From Streptomyces olivochromogenes (GTDB lineage: Bacteria; Actinomycetota; Actinomycetes; Streptomycetales; Streptomycetaceae): DNA of 54,401 bases. Below, one piece after another: positions 23,279 through 31,912 of the stretch. Position numbers and translations under genes: made by a program. Each line of letters opens with the position of its first letter. Position 1 is the first letter of the stretch. The DNA is taken from NCBI RefSeq assembly GCF_021538895.1, contig NZ_JADDRL010000068.1, positions 1-54,401 of the forward strand, written 5' to 3'. The notes below the pieces were generated by a model. That model did not search any database, was not told the DNA's origin, and saw only the letters and a list, made by a program, of their open reading frames with translations.

Positions 23279-23956
23279 CTACCGGTCCCGCCCGCAGGCG
23301 TAGGCGAGCGACGAGATCAACTCCTCGGCGTCGGGCAGCCATCGGTTGGCCGGGGTGGGGCGGCAGGCCCACTGGACGGCGCCGCTGGAGCCGAAGCGGG
23401 TCGGGGGAGCGGCGACGTAACCGCCCTCGCCGAGCGCGAGCAGATCAAGCGACCCCAGCGCCCAGCCGAGCTTGCGGACCAGGTCGGGCACCTTCACCGA
23501 CCCGCCCGGCAGCACGAAGAAGTGCATGCGCCGGTCCGGGGAGAGCGTCACCGGGCCCGGGGACAGCTCCATGCGCTCCATCCGGGCCAGCGCGAGGAAC
23601 CCGGCGCTCTCCGGGACCGACAGGCTGTCGAAGGTGCGTCCGGTCGGCAGGAGGATCGACGACGTGGGCTGCGTCTGCCACAACCGGCGCGCGACGGTCG
23701 CACTGCCGGTGGTCTGCGCCGCCCAGTCCGCGTGCCTGGGGTGCGCGCCCGGCGCGGGGCACCCGGTGTCACCGCAGCAGCAGTACTGCACCCCGTCGAG
23801 GGCTTCCAGCCAGGTGCCCGGGAACACGTCCCAGTGGCGTTCCTCGGCGTACCGTACGGCGGTCTCCAGCAGCGATTCCCCGCGCTGCTTCGGAATCTGG
23901 GCGGTCTCGGGACCCACGATCGTCTCTTCCACGCTCAACACAACTCCCGCACCCAC
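23279..23956 (-). CDS. bifunctional DNA primase/polymerase N-terminal-domain protein
   Basis: 225 residues of the Prim-Pol family as found in many Streptomyces chromosomes. It has LLETAVRYAEERHWDVFPGTWLE, a Cys-rich turn YCCCGDTGCPAPGAHPRHADW, WQTQPTSSILLPTGRTFDSL, RRMHFFVLPGG, and YVAAPPTRFGSSGAVQWACRP. Plasmid members fuse this domain to a helicase; this stand-alone chromosomal form has no known role. The usual active-site D-x-D is not obvious (TFDSLSVPE is the nearest), so catalysis is doubtful. The start is uncertain: GTG at 23956 is taken, but a downstream GTG in VLSVEET is possible. It is divergent from the TPR regulator, 239 bases apart. Confidence 0.75.
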   Translation of the reverse strand: MGAGVVLSVEETIVGPETAQIPKQRGESLLETAVRYAEERHWDVFPGTWLEALDGVQYCCCGDTGCPAPGAHPRHADWAAQTTGSATVARRLWQTQPTSSILLPTGRTFDSLSVPESAGFLALARMERMELSPGPVTLSPDRRMHFFVLPGGSVKVPDLVRKLGWALGSLDLLALGEGGYVAAPPTRFGSSGAVQWACRPTPANRWLPDAEELISSLAYACGRDR

Positions 23957-24195
23957 CTGGAGTTACGGGGGTAACGCGCGCGGGGGAGGAGCATCGGTTC
24001 CTCAACTGGGGCGCATGGGTGCACGTCTGGGGGCGCGCAGGAGGAACCGGGGCGTGTGCTGGGTAGCCAGGAGTGGGGTGGGCAACCGCCTTTACCCCGG
24101 CAATCCTCGCATGCCTCGCATTTTCGGTATGTGCGCGGGGCAGTGATCTTCACGGCCGGAACTTTTCGCTCCAGGGGTTCGCAGGGGGTTATGCC

Positions 24196-25581
24196 ATGGC
24201 CGCAAGGCCTCTCGTGGCGCGGCAGCCGAACGAACGGCTGCAGGCGCTCATCCAGGAGGCGGGGTGCTCGAACGCCGGGCTCGCCCGCCGGGTCAACATG
24301 TGCGGCGCCGAGCACGGTCTCGACCTGCGCTACGACAAGACGTCCGTGGCCCGCTGGCTGCGCGGCCAGCAGCCGCGGGGCCGGGCACCGGCGATCATCG
24401 CCGAGGCACTGGGCCGCAAGCTGGGCCGCACGGTCACGATCGACGAGATCGGGATGGCCAACGGCAAGAACCTCGCCTCGGGCGTGGGTCTCCAGTTCTC
24501 GCCGACGGTACTGGGGGCCATCGAGCAGGTCTGCGAGCTGTGGCGCAGCGACGTGGGCCGCCGGGACTTCCTGTCCGGCTCGTCCGTCGCCGCGTCCGCG
24601 CTGGTGGAACCGAGCCGCGACTGGCTGATCTCGGCGCCGGACCAGCAGGTGGCGCGCCAGGCCGGGCCGCGTGTGGGGCTGTCCGACGTGGCGGCGGTGC
24701 GCGCGATGACGCAGGCGCTGACCGACCTCGACCACCAGTACGGCAGCGGGCATGTGCGCCCGGTCGTCGTGCACTACCTCAACAGCGTCGTCTCCGGGCT
24801 GCTCGCCGGCTCCTACCGGGAGGCCGTCGGCCGGGACCTGTTCTCGGCGGTGGCGCGGCTGACCGAGCTGGCCGGGTACATGGCGGTCGACACCGGCCAG
24901 CCGGGGCTCGCCCAGCGCTACTACATCCAGTCCCTGCGCCTGGCGCAGGCGGCGGGCGACCGCGGGTACGGCGGCTATGTGCTCGCCGCGTCCATGAGCC
25001 ACCTCGCCGCACAGCTCGGAAACCCGCGGGAGATCGCGCAGTTGGCCCGTGCGGCGCAGGAGGGGGCGCGGGGGCGCGTGACCCCGCGCGCGGAGGCCAT
25101 GTTCCATGCGGCGGAGGCCCGCGGCCACGCGCTGCTGGGGGACGCGCGGGCGGCCCAGGCGGCGTCCGGCCGGGCGGTCACGGCCATGGAGTCCGCCGAC
25201 GCGGCCTCCGGGGACGACCCGGCCTGGATCGCGCACTTCGACGAGGCCTACCTTGCCGACGAGCTGGCGCACTGCCACCGGGACCTGGGGCAGGCGGAGG
25301 CGGCGGCGCGGTGCGCGGAGCAGTCCCTGGCCGGGCATCCCGAGACGCGGGCGCGCCGGCGCGCGATCGGCTATGTGCTGCTCGCCACGGCCCAGGTGCA
25401 GCAGCGTGAGATCGAACATGCCTGCCACACCGGTATGAAGGCGGTCGAGCTGCTGGAGACGCTGCGGTCCAACCGGGGCGCCGAGTACCTGGACGACTTC
25501 CAGCAGCGGCTGGAGCCGTTCCGCGACGAGCCGGTGGTCAGGGAGTTCGGGGCGCGGCTGGACCTGCAACAAGCCGCGTGA
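24196..25581 (+). CDS. NsdA-like HTH/TPR regulatory protein
   Basis: 461 residues. An N-terminal helix-turn-helix-like region (QALIQEAGCSNAGLARRVNM, DKTSVARWLRGQQPRGRAPA) is followed by ~300 residues of TPR-like helical pairs, such as GYMAVDTGQPGLAQRYYIQS, RGHALLGDARAAQAASGRAV and ELAHCHRDLGQAEAAARCAE. This is the layout of the Streptomyces NsdA-type regulators of development and antibiotic production, though I cannot say it is the orthologue. A possible twin-Arg-like VGRRDFLSGSSVAASAL lies after the HTH and is probably not a signal peptide. The ATG at 24196 has AGGGGG nine bases upstream. Confidence 0.8.
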   Translation: MAARPLVARQPNERLQALIQEAGCSNAGLARRVNMCGAEHGLDLRYDKTSVARWLRGQQPRGRAPAIIAEALGRKLGRTVTIDEIGMANGKNLASGVGLQFSPTVLGAIEQVCELWRSDVGRRDFLSGSSVAASALVEPSRDWLISAPDQQVARQAGPRVGLSDVAAVRAMTQALTDLDHQYGSGHVRPVVVHYLNSVVSGLLAGSYREAVGRDLFSAVARLTELAGYMAVDTGQPGLAQRYYIQSLRLAQAAGDRGYGGYVLAASMSHLAAQLGNPREIAQLARAAQEGARGRVTPRAEAMFHAAEARGHALLGDARAAQAASGRAVTAMESADAASGDDPAWIAHFDEAYLADELAHCHRDLGQAEAAARCAEQSLAGHPETRARRRAIGYVLLATAQVQQREIEHACHTGMKAVELLETLRSNRGAEYLDDFQQRLEPFRDEPVVREFGARLDLQQAA

Positions 25582-25782
25582 ACACATGCCCCGCGGATGC
25601 GTGAACGGGCGGCAAACCGCCGGTCGGTCTGCGGGAGGTGACGTTAACAGCGCACCGCGGGGCGGTTTTGTTACAGCGGTCACAGGCAACAAGATCGCGC
25701 CCTGAGCTGCGTGGCACCCGGCTCGGGGGACCCGGTAGCGTGAGCCGACGATTCCGAAGGTCCCCCATTCGTAGGAGTCCCG

Positions 25783-27366
25783 GTGACGCAGAGTGGACAG
25801 GGCGAGCCCGCGCGCGAAGGCATCGTGCTGCCCTCCGACGGCGGCGAGCCCGTGCTGCCGGGCATGACGGGCGGACCCGCCCAGGTGCCGGCCGCCCCGA
25901 CCGGCCAGACCCCGGCGGCCGCCCCCACCGGCGGCCAGGCCTGGGGCCGGCCGTGGGGTCCCGACCAGCCGCAGCCCGAGCAGCCCCACCAGCCCGGCCA
26001 GGGTTGGCCCCCGGCGGCCGCCCAGCAGTGGGCCACCCAGGAACAGCAGCCCGGCGACTGGAACCCCCAGTCCGCCCCCGCCGCGTCCGGCCCGGGCCCG
26101 CTGCCCCCGGAGGGCGCGCCCGCCACGTACGGCGGCCAGGCCTACGGCTCGGCCGACCACGGCGTGCAGAACGCGGCCTACGGCTCCGGCGCCCCGCAGC
26201 CGCAGTACGGCACCGACCCGCACCAGCAGCAGTACGGGCAGAGCGGTCACGGGTCCGTGAGCGCCCCCCTGCCGCCCGCGGTGCACGGCGGCCCGGGCGT
26301 GCAGAGCGCTCCGCTGCCTCCCGCCGACGAGGGCGCGACCCAGTACATCCCGCCGGTCCCCGCGGCCGGCCCCGCTCCCGGCGGTGTCGACGAGGGCGCC
26401 ACGCAGTACATACCCCCGGTGGGTCCGGGCGCGTATCCGGGCCAGGGCACCGACCAGGAGACGCGGTTCCTCGGGCAGCCCGTGCAGCCGCAGCCCGGGG
26501 GCCACTCCGATGCCGACGCGACGCAGTACATCGCCCCGGTGGCGGCGTCGTACGGCGGCGACCGGCAGCCGCCGTCCGAGTTCGACAACCTGTTCCGCAG
26601 CGCCGCCGGCGAGGGCCCGGCCGGGTCCACCCAGCAGCTGCCCCGCGTCCAGGAGCAGCCGCCCTCGTACGGCGGACCCTCGTACTCCCCGCACGACTCG
26701 TACGACGACGGCGGCGGTGGCGGTCGTGGCCGGCGCACCGGCTCGCGCGTGCCGGTGATCGCGGCCATCGGCGTCGGCCTCATCGTCGTCGGTGTGGGCG
26801 CCGGCGCGCTGCTCGGCGGCGGTGACGGCGACAAGGGCGGCGACAAGAACAAGACCGTCGCCGCCTCGGCCCCCGCGACCGAGGGCTCCGCCTCCGCCGC
26901 GGCCGACCCGGCCAAGGAGCAGGCCGTCGCGCTGGACAAGCTGCTCGCCAGCAGCGGCAGCAGCCGCGCGTCGGTGATCAAGGCCGTGGCCGATGTGAAG
27001 GCGTGCGACAACCTGGACACCGCCGCCTCGAACCTGCGGGACGCGGCCAAGCAGCGCAGCGGCCTGGTGATCCAGCTGTCGAAGCTGTCCGTCGACAAGC
27101 TGCCGAGCAACGCCGAGCTGACCGCCGCGCTCACCAAGGCCTGGCAGGCGTCCGCGTCGGCCGACAACCACTACGCGGCCTGGGCCGACCAGGTGGGCGG
27201 CGGCAAGCGCGGCTGCCGCAAGGGCCAGGCCCGCGGCACCGGCCAGACCCAGGCCGGCAACCGGGCGAGCGGTGTCGCCAGCGCCGAGAAGGCCAAGGCG
27301 GCCGGCCTGTGGAACGCGATCGCGCAGAAGTACGGCCTGACCCAGCGCCAGCCGACCCAGCTGTGA
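25783..27366 (+). CDS. proline/glutamine-rich protein with one transmembrane segment and ATQYI repeats
   Basis: 527 residues. The first ~310 are disordered and rich in Pro, Gln, Gly and Tyr. Then come a basic stop RGRRTGSR, one membrane helix (VPVIAAIGVGLIVVGVGAGALL, given here only as the hydrophobic core) and a ~180-residue outer domain with two Cys. The N-terminal part would be cytoplasmic. It contains two copies of DEGATQYIPPV and one of DADATQYIAPV. The Thr-containing ATQ repeats in an acidic context resemble Ser/Thr-kinase or FHA-recognition tails. The function is unknown. The GTG at 25783 has AGGAG upstream. It converges with the solute-binding gene, with a bidirectional terminator between. 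Confidence 0.82.
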   Translation: MTQSGQGEPAREGIVLPSDGGEPVLPGMTGGPAQVPAAPTGQTPAAAPTGGQAWGRPWGPDQPQPEQPHQPGQGWPPAAAQQWATQEQQPGDWNPQSAPAASGPGPLPPEGAPATYGGQAYGSADHGVQNAAYGSGAPQPQYGTDPHQQQYGQSGHGSVSAPLPPAVHGGPGVQSAPLPPADEGATQYIPPVPAAGPAPGGVDEGATQYIPPVGPGAYPGQGTDQETRFLGQPVQPQPGGHSDADATQYIAPVAASYGGDRQPPSEFDNLFRSAAGEGPAGSTQQLPRVQEQPPSYGGPSYSPHDSYDDGGGGGRGRRTGSRVPVIAAIGVGLIVVGVGAGALLGGGDGDKGGDKNKTVAASAPATEGSASAAADPAKEQAVALDKLLASSGSSRASVIKAVADVKACDNLDTAASNLRDAAKQRSGLVIQLSKLSVDKLPSNAELTAALTKAWQASASADNHYAAWADQVGGGKRGCRKGQARGTGQTQAGNRASGVASAEKAKAAGLWNAIAQKYGLTQRQPTQL

Positions 27367-27389
27367 GCCAGGGGATCTGAAGACGCACC

Positions 27390-27428
27390 CCGAGGCCTGT
27401 CCGGCGGATCACGCCGGGCGGGCCTCGG
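27390..27428. terminator. bidirectional hairpin terminator
   Basis: CCGAGGCC (27390-27397) pairs with GGCCTCGG (27421-27428) and the inner CCGGCG pairs with CGCCGG around GATCA. It lies between the stops of two converging genes (27366 and 27435). Confidence 0.8.
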
Positions 27429-27434
27429 CCGTCG

Positions 27435-28772
27435 TCAGCCGATGTCGGCGTTCTCCAGCGTCTTGGTCACGTTGATGACGCCGCCGTTCTTGGCCGCCAC
27501 CAGCTGGCCCTGCCGTACGACCTGGAGGGTCACGTCGGCGTTGACCAGCCGGGCGAAGCCGACGGCGGAGAGCTTGCCCCGGTAGGGCTGCCATTCGAGG
27601 GTCGGCGTGAGGCCGCCCGTACCGATCTTGAGCCCGTCGTCGAGGGTGTGCCGCACGTTGGCCGCGCTCACCTCACCGCTGCCGATCTTCTCCAGGACGG
27701 CCTTCAGGACGGTGTAGGCGATCCACGTGGTCTGCACACCGGCGTCCGCGGGGTCGATGCGGTTGTCGCCGAAGGCCTCCTCGTTGATGACCTTCTTCAT
27801 CCGGTCCCAGCGGTGGTCCGAGCTCACCGGGTACCAGCCGGTGATGTACGCGCCCTCGTACGGCCCGTGTGCACCGCCCGTCGCGTTGATCACCGACTGG
27901 TCGACGCTGCCCAGCACGGTCGCGGTCCGCACGGCGGGGTAGCCCTCGCGGGCGCGCCGGAAGGAGTCCATGAACGTGTCCGTGCGGTCCCCGAGCGCGG
28001 GCACCACGCAGCCCTTGCGCGCCAGGTCCTTGGTGGCGGACGACAGGGCCTGCTCCGACGGGGTGGTGTACTCGGTGGCGTCCTCGGCCGCGAGCTGGTC
28101 GTCGGCGACCGTGTGGCCGCCGGCCTTCAGCCCCGAGTCGAGCAGCGGGGCCAGCTCGTCGCCGGCGATGCTGTCGGGCCGTATCAGGGAGACGGGGCCG
28201 CAGCTGCCGGCGAGGGCCGTGCCGAGGCCGGCCAGGAGCGAGGGCTGGCCGCCGTTGACCGGGTAGGACACGATGCTGGTGAACTCGGAGTTCGTGACGC
28301 CGTACCCGCCGATGTAGGCGATGCCCTCGCTCTCCAGCGGGGCCAGGTAGGAGTCGCCGAACTGGCTGTAGGAGCCGACGACCGCGACCACGTTCTCGTC
28401 CACCGCGCGCCGGGCGCACTTCGCCGCGTACACGCTGTCGTTGCGGTCGTTGCAGGTCAGGACCTTGAGCTTGCGTCCGGCGATGCCGCCGTGGGCGTTG
28501 ATCCAGCGGGCGTAGGCCAGGGCCATGGCGGGCATGCCCGGCTTGTTGGTGGCGCTGGTGTCCTCCGGCGCCCAGGTCATGACCTTGATCGGGTCATCCC
28601 CGGAGCCCCCCGTGGCACCGGGGATGACCCCGCATCCGGCGGTCAGCGACGCACAGGCCACCAGGGCCCCGGCGGACAGCGCGGTGGCTCTCCTGACGGG
28701 ACGGGTGAGGGTGGAGAAGATCGTGCTGGGGAAGCGTCGCCTGCCGGTCATGGACACGCACGATTCCGTCAC
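27435..28772 (-). CDS. solute-binding lipoprotein, branched-chain-amino-acid (type 1) class
   Basis: 445 residues. A basic, hydrophobic signal ends in the lipobox LTAGC near residue 47, so it should be lipid-anchored outside the membrane. The mature part is a type 1 periplasmic binding fold: ALAYARWINAHGGIAGRKLKV, VAVVGSYSQFGDSYLAPLES, AGLGTALAGSCGPVSLIRPD, and near the end TTWIAYTVLKAVLEKI. LivK-type proteins of this class bind amino acids or other small acids. No permease or ATPase is nearby, so it is an orphan receptor. GTG at 28772 (AAGG eight bases before) is chosen; ATG at 28751 is an alternative. Its promoter region is shared with a divergent gene and holds a 13-base inverted repeat. 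Confidence 0.85.
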   Translation of the reverse strand: MTESCVSMTGRRRFPSTIFSTLTRPVRRATALSAGALVACASLTAGCGVIPGATGGSGDDPIKVMTWAPEDTSATNKPGMPAMALAYARWINAHGGIAGRKLKVLTCNDRNDSVYAAKCARRAVDENVVAVVGSYSQFGDSYLAPLESEGIAYIGGYGVTNSEFTSIVSYPVNGGQPSLLAGLGTALAGSCGPVSLIRPDSIAGDELAPLLDSGLKAGGHTVADDQLAAEDATEYTTPSEQALSSATKDLARKGCVVPALGDRTDTFMDSFRRAREGYPAVRTATVLGSVDQSVINATGGAHGPYEGAYITGWYPVSSDHRWDRMKKVINEEAFGDNRIDPADAGVQTTWIAYTVLKAVLEKIGSGEVSAANVRHTLDDGLKIGTGGLTPTLEWQPYRGKLSAVGFARLVNADVTLQVVRQGQLVAAKNGGVINVTKTLENADIG

Positions 28773-28780
28773 ACAGCCAA

Positions 28781-28820
28781 CCTTGGAGTGACCTTCGGTC
28801 AACGGATGGTGACTCCAAGG
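28781..28820. promoter_or_regulatory. inverted repeat between divergent genes
   Basis: CCTTGGAGTGACC (28781-28793) and GGTGACTCCAAGG (28808-28820) are complementary at 12 of 13 positions, separated by 14 bases. The centre-to-centre spacing of ~27 bases would place the two arms on nearly the same DNA face. It lies just upstream of the solute-binding gene start. Confidence 0.6.
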
Positions 28821-28874
28821 TGAATTACGGGGGCCGATGCTCCTCCCTGAGTGGAGAACGTACGATCGGTGACC

Positions 28875-29369
28875 GTGCAAGGTTCGGAGAACTCTTCCCG
28901 TCGAGGCCGTCGCTCATCCACCATGGGCGGCATGCCACTGAACGACATGCCGTGGTGGCGCTGGCGCAGCAATGTGCGCTCCGCGCTGCACATGCTCTCC
29001 GATCCCGTGTTCCAAAGAGACGTCTGGCTGGCCGGCGTCGACGGATACGGCGACTTCACCGACGCCGTGTACCGCCTGGTCGAGGACACCTGGCTGGACA
29101 ACTGGTCGGCCGAGAAGTACGTCGGCACGATCTTCCGCGACTCGCAGGAGGCGGCGCTCGTCGACACCGCCGTGCTGCGGGTGCTGCGGATCATGCACCA
29201 GGTCGGCCCCGACGCGCAGGTACAGGCGTACCTCGACCACCACGCGTGGCCGGAGGCGGTCCGGGCGGCGCGGGACGCGCACGTACGGCTGTCGGCGGCC
29301 GACGGGGAGGACCCGGACGCGCCGCCGCGCACGCTGGAGGTGCTCCGGATACTCACCCGGTCCGCGTGA
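28875..29369 (+). CDS. SCO4402-like conserved protein of unknown function
   Basis: 164 residues from the GTG at 28875. The conserved block begins MPLNDMPWWRWRSNVRSALH and continues LSDPVFQRDVWLAG, DAVYRLVEDTWLDNWSAEKY, TIFRDSQEAALVDTAVLRVL, ending LEVLRILTRSA. I know it as a Streptomyces-specific helical protein family without an assigned function. TACGAT (28861-28866) is a good -10 element and would start transcription near this GTG, so a leaderless message is likely. Internal ATGs at ~28923-28935 are alternatives if the first ~20 unconserved residues are not made. purU follows after 46 bases. Confidence 0.75.
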   Translation: MQGSENSSRRGRRSSTMGGMPLNDMPWWRWRSNVRSALHMLSDPVFQRDVWLAGVDGYGDFTDAVYRLVEDTWLDNWSAEKYVGTIFRDSQEAALVDTAVLRVLRIMHQVGPDAQVQAYLDHHAWPEAVRAARDAHVRLSAADGEDPDAPPRTLEVLRILTRSA

Positions 29370-29415
29370 CGGGACGACAATCCGGACAGGGCCCGTTTGT
29401 GGGACCCTGTGCTGC

Positions 29416-30300
29416 ATGAACGAGCAGCCCAGCCGAGCCTCGGCGACCCTCGCCGACCAGTACGTCATCACTCTGTCCTGCCCGGACAAGATGGGCATCG
29501 TGCACGCCGTGTCGAGCTATCTGTTCATGACCGGCTGCAACATCGAGGACAGTCAGCAGTTCGGCGATCACGACACGGGTCTGTTCTTCATGCGCGTCCA
29601 CTTCTCGGCGGAGGCGCCGGTGACGGTGGAGAAGCTGCGGGCGAGCTTCGCGGCGATCGGTGACTCCTTCCAGATGGACTGGCAGATCAACGAGGCCGAC
29701 GAGAAGATGCGCATCGTCCTGATGGTCAGCAAGTTCGGCCACTGCCTGAACGACCTGCTGTTCCGGGCCCGTATCGGCGCGCTGCCGGTCGAGATCGCGG
29801 CGGTGGTGTCGAACCACACCGAATTCGCCGAGCTGGTGGACTCCTACAACATCCCCTTCCACCACATTCCGGTGACGAGGGACAACAAGCCGGAGGCCGA
29901 GGCGCGGTTTTTGGAGATCGTGCGCACGGAGGGCATCGAGCTGGTCGTCCTCGCCCGCTACATGCAGGTCCTCTCCGACGACCTGTGCAAGGAGCTCAGC
30001 GGCCGGATCATCAACATCCACCACTCGTTCCTGCCGAGCTTCAAGGGAGCGAGGCCGTACCACCAGGCGCACGCCCGCGGTGTGAAGCTGATCGGCGCCA
30101 CGGCCCACTACGTGACCGCCGACCTCGACGAGGGCCCGATCATCGAGCAGGAGGTCGCGCGCGTCGGCCACGACGTGACCCCGGACCAGCTGGTCGCCGT
30201 CGGCCGCGACGTGGAGTGCCAGGCGCTGGCGCGGGCCGTGAAGTGGCACGCGGAGCGGCGGATCCTGCTCAACGGGCGCCGGACGGTGGTCTTCGCCTAG
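29416..30300 (+). CDS. purU: formyltetrahydrofolate deformylase
   Basis: 294 residues. The N-terminal ACT domain starts YVITLSCPDKMGIVHAVSSY. The catalytic formyltransferase-like domain contains KFGHCLNDLLFRARIGAL, YNIPFHHIPVTRDNK, LARYMQVLSDDLC, and INIHHSFLPSFKGARPYHQAHARGVKLIG with the active-site Asn/His, then HYVTADLDEGPIIEQ with the Asp. It hydrolyses 10-formyl-THF to THF and formate in the cytosol, balancing the one-carbon pool. The ATG at 29416 follows the family start. It is convergent with the anti-sigma gene 44 bases away. Confidence 0.95.
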   Translation: MNEQPSRASATLADQYVITLSCPDKMGIVHAVSSYLFMTGCNIEDSQQFGDHDTGLFFMRVHFSAEAPVTVEKLRASFAAIGDSFQMDWQINEADEKMRIVLMVSKFGHCLNDLLFRARIGALPVEIAAVVSNHTEFAELVDSYNIPFHHIPVTRDNKPEAEARFLEIVRTEGIELVVLARYMQVLSDDLCKELSGRIINIHHSFLPSFKGARPYHQAHARGVKLIGATAHYVTADLDEGPIIEQEVARVGHDVTPDQLVAVGRDVECQALARAVKWHAERRILLNGRRTVVFA

Positions 30301-30343
30301 GAGCCGTCCTGTGCGGGCGGCTCGCCGACTTCGGCTCGGGTGA

Positions 30344-31912
30344 CTACATCCGGCTCAGCGACGCCGCCGCGAACAGGACGTCCCTGATCGCCTCCCGGTC
30401 ACCCCCCTGTCCGGCCGCGGCCTCCTGCGGGGAGACATGGCCCGCGGCCAGGCGGCAGAACTCCACGCCGTCCAGGGCCACATGGGCGACCTCGTGGTCG
30501 GCGGAGCCGGCCGCGCCGGGCGAGTCGAGCGGGATGAGCCACTCGCCGCCGCCCGAACCCTCGATCTCCAGGCGCAGGGTACGGCCCGGGGTGCCGGCCG
30601 GGACGAGATGGCGGGCGGCGCCGGGCGCGGCGAGCCCCTCGCGCCGCCGCGCCGCGAGCACGGCCGGCAGCATCCGGGCGGCCAGGTCGATCATGCGGTT
30701 CAGATGGCGCGGCGCGGGCGGCTCGTACGGGTAGTCCACCGCCTCCGCGATGTCCTCCGCGTGTACCCAGCACTCGAAGGCCCGGTCCAGCATCGCGTCG
30801 TGCAGCGGCAGCGTGAAGTCGCCGTACGGGACGGCCAGGGCGCCGGTGCTGCCGCCGGTGAAGGACACGGTCCGCACGAGGTGGTGGCTCTGCTCCCGCC
30901 ACGGCACCCGCACGGAGCGCGTCGGCGGGAAGCGCGAGGCCCGCCAGAACGCCTCGGTGCGCGCGGCCGATCCCCGCGCGCCCTCGGCCTCCGGATCGCC
31001 GAGCGGGTCCTCCAGGCCGAGCGCCACCGCGACCAGCCCGTCGACCGACAGCAGGTGCGCGATCACCCCGGCGACGGTCGTACGGCGGCTCATCGTGCCG
31101 TTGCCCTCGAACCAGCGCAGCCGCACCGGGGCGTGCCACTCGGCGTCCCCGAAGTCCTGCAGCAGCGCGTCCAGACGCGCCGACTCGGCGTCGTACGGGG
31201 CCGCCCACCCGGGCACCGGGATGCGCGGCGGCCGCCGGTCGAGGCAGCCGTCCAGGACGCGGGTGCGCAGCGTCGGATCCAGGTCGAGGCTCTCCGGCTG
31301 GTGCAGCAGGCCGACCGCCCCGCGCAGCCGCAGCGCCTCCTCGGCGCAGGCGCCGCAGGTGCCGAGGTGCTCCTCGACGGCCGCCGTTTCCGCGGCCGAG
31401 CAGGCGGCCAGCGCCCACGCCCCGAGGAGCGACTTCAGGACGTCGTGCGGCAGGACCAGCGGGACGGGCGGGAGGTCGTCGAGCCGGGGCAGCGGCAGCC
31501 CGCTGTCCTCGACGGAGGCCCGGGGCATCGGTATGCGGGGCGGCCGCTCGCGGTCCCCGCCACGGCCGTTCCCCGCCACGGGCTCGTCGGGCCCGCCGAA
31601 ATCCCCGAAGTCCTCGGAATCGCCGAAGTCGTCGGAGTCGCCGAACTGGTCGGAGTCGCCATGGCCGCCGGAGTCACGGGAGTTGCCAAAGCCCTCGGAG
31701 TCGCCGAACCCGTCGGAGTCCCCGAAGCCACCGGAGTCACCCGAGTTGCCGAAACCCTCGGAATCATCGAACTCGCCGGAATCACCGAACCCGCCGGTGC
31801 CGTCCGGCCCGTCGAATTCGTCGGTCTCTTTCCGCCCCTCGAATCCGCTCCCGTACCGCCCCTCGAACCCCGCGTGTCCGTCGTACGCCTCGAAGCCTCC
31901 CGGTCCGCTCAC
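30344..31912 (-). CDS. zinc-finger anti-sigma factor fused to an MDMPI-like domain
   Basis: 522 residues with three parts. Residues ~39-107 are a low-complexity acidic FGDS-type repeat. A ZAS/zf-HC2 domain follows (~155-205) with the zinc motif H182-LGT-C186-GA-C189. The rest (~235-500) is a maleylpyruvate-isomerase-like domain: TMSRRTTVAGVIAHLLSVDGL, ECWVHAEDIAEAVDYPYE, LNRMIDLAARMLPAVLAARR. No membrane helix is visible, so it should be a soluble anti-sigma factor sensing something through the C-terminal domain, perhaps redox or thiol. The GTG at 31912 overlaps the sigma stop by four bases, so it is coupled to its presumed target sigma factor. Confidence 0.85.
   Translation of the reverse strand: MSGPGGFEAYDGHAGFEGRYGSGFEGRKETDEFDGPDGTGGFGDSGEFDDSEGFGNSGDSGGFGDSDGFGDSEGFGNSRDSGGHGDSDQFGDSDDFGDSEDFGDFGGPDEPVAGNGRGGDRERPPRIPMPRASVEDSGLPLPRLDDLPPVPLVLPHDVLKSLLGAWALAACSAAETAAVEEHLGTCGACAEEALRLRGAVGLLHQPESLDLDPTLRTRVLDGCLDRRPPRIPVPGWAAPYDAESARLDALLQDFGDAEWHAPVRLRWFEGNGTMSRRTTVAGVIAHLLSVDGLVAVALGLEDPLGDPEAEGARGSAARTEAFWRASRFPPTRSVRVPWREQSHHLVRTVSFTGGSTGALAVPYGDFTLPLHDAMLDRAFECWVHAEDIAEAVDYPYEPPAPRHLNRMIDLAARMLPAVLAARRREGLAAPGAARHLVPAGTPGRTLRLEIEGSGGGEWLIPLDSPGAAGSADHEVAHVALDGVEFCRLAAGHVSPQEAAAGQGGDREAIRDVLFAAASLSRM
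31592..31798 (-). repeat. degenerate FGDS repeat region in the anti-sigma gene
   Basis: About a dozen imperfect units of ~15-18 bases encode variants of GFGDS, EFDDS, GFGNS and DFGDS (residues 39-107). The block is rich in Gly, Asp, Ser and Phe with almost no positive charge. It lies before the zinc finger, where sigma binding would occur. Confidence 0.85.

Noticed and set aside
24073..24195. Upstream extension of the TPR regulator with a hydrophobic start
   Set aside because: No ribosome site and the family begins at MAARPLVARQ; the hydrophobic run is probably chance translation.
25540..25770. Possible antisense gene opposite the end of the TPR regulator
   Set aside because: No domain, no ribosome site and no promoter; typical GC-driven antisense frame.
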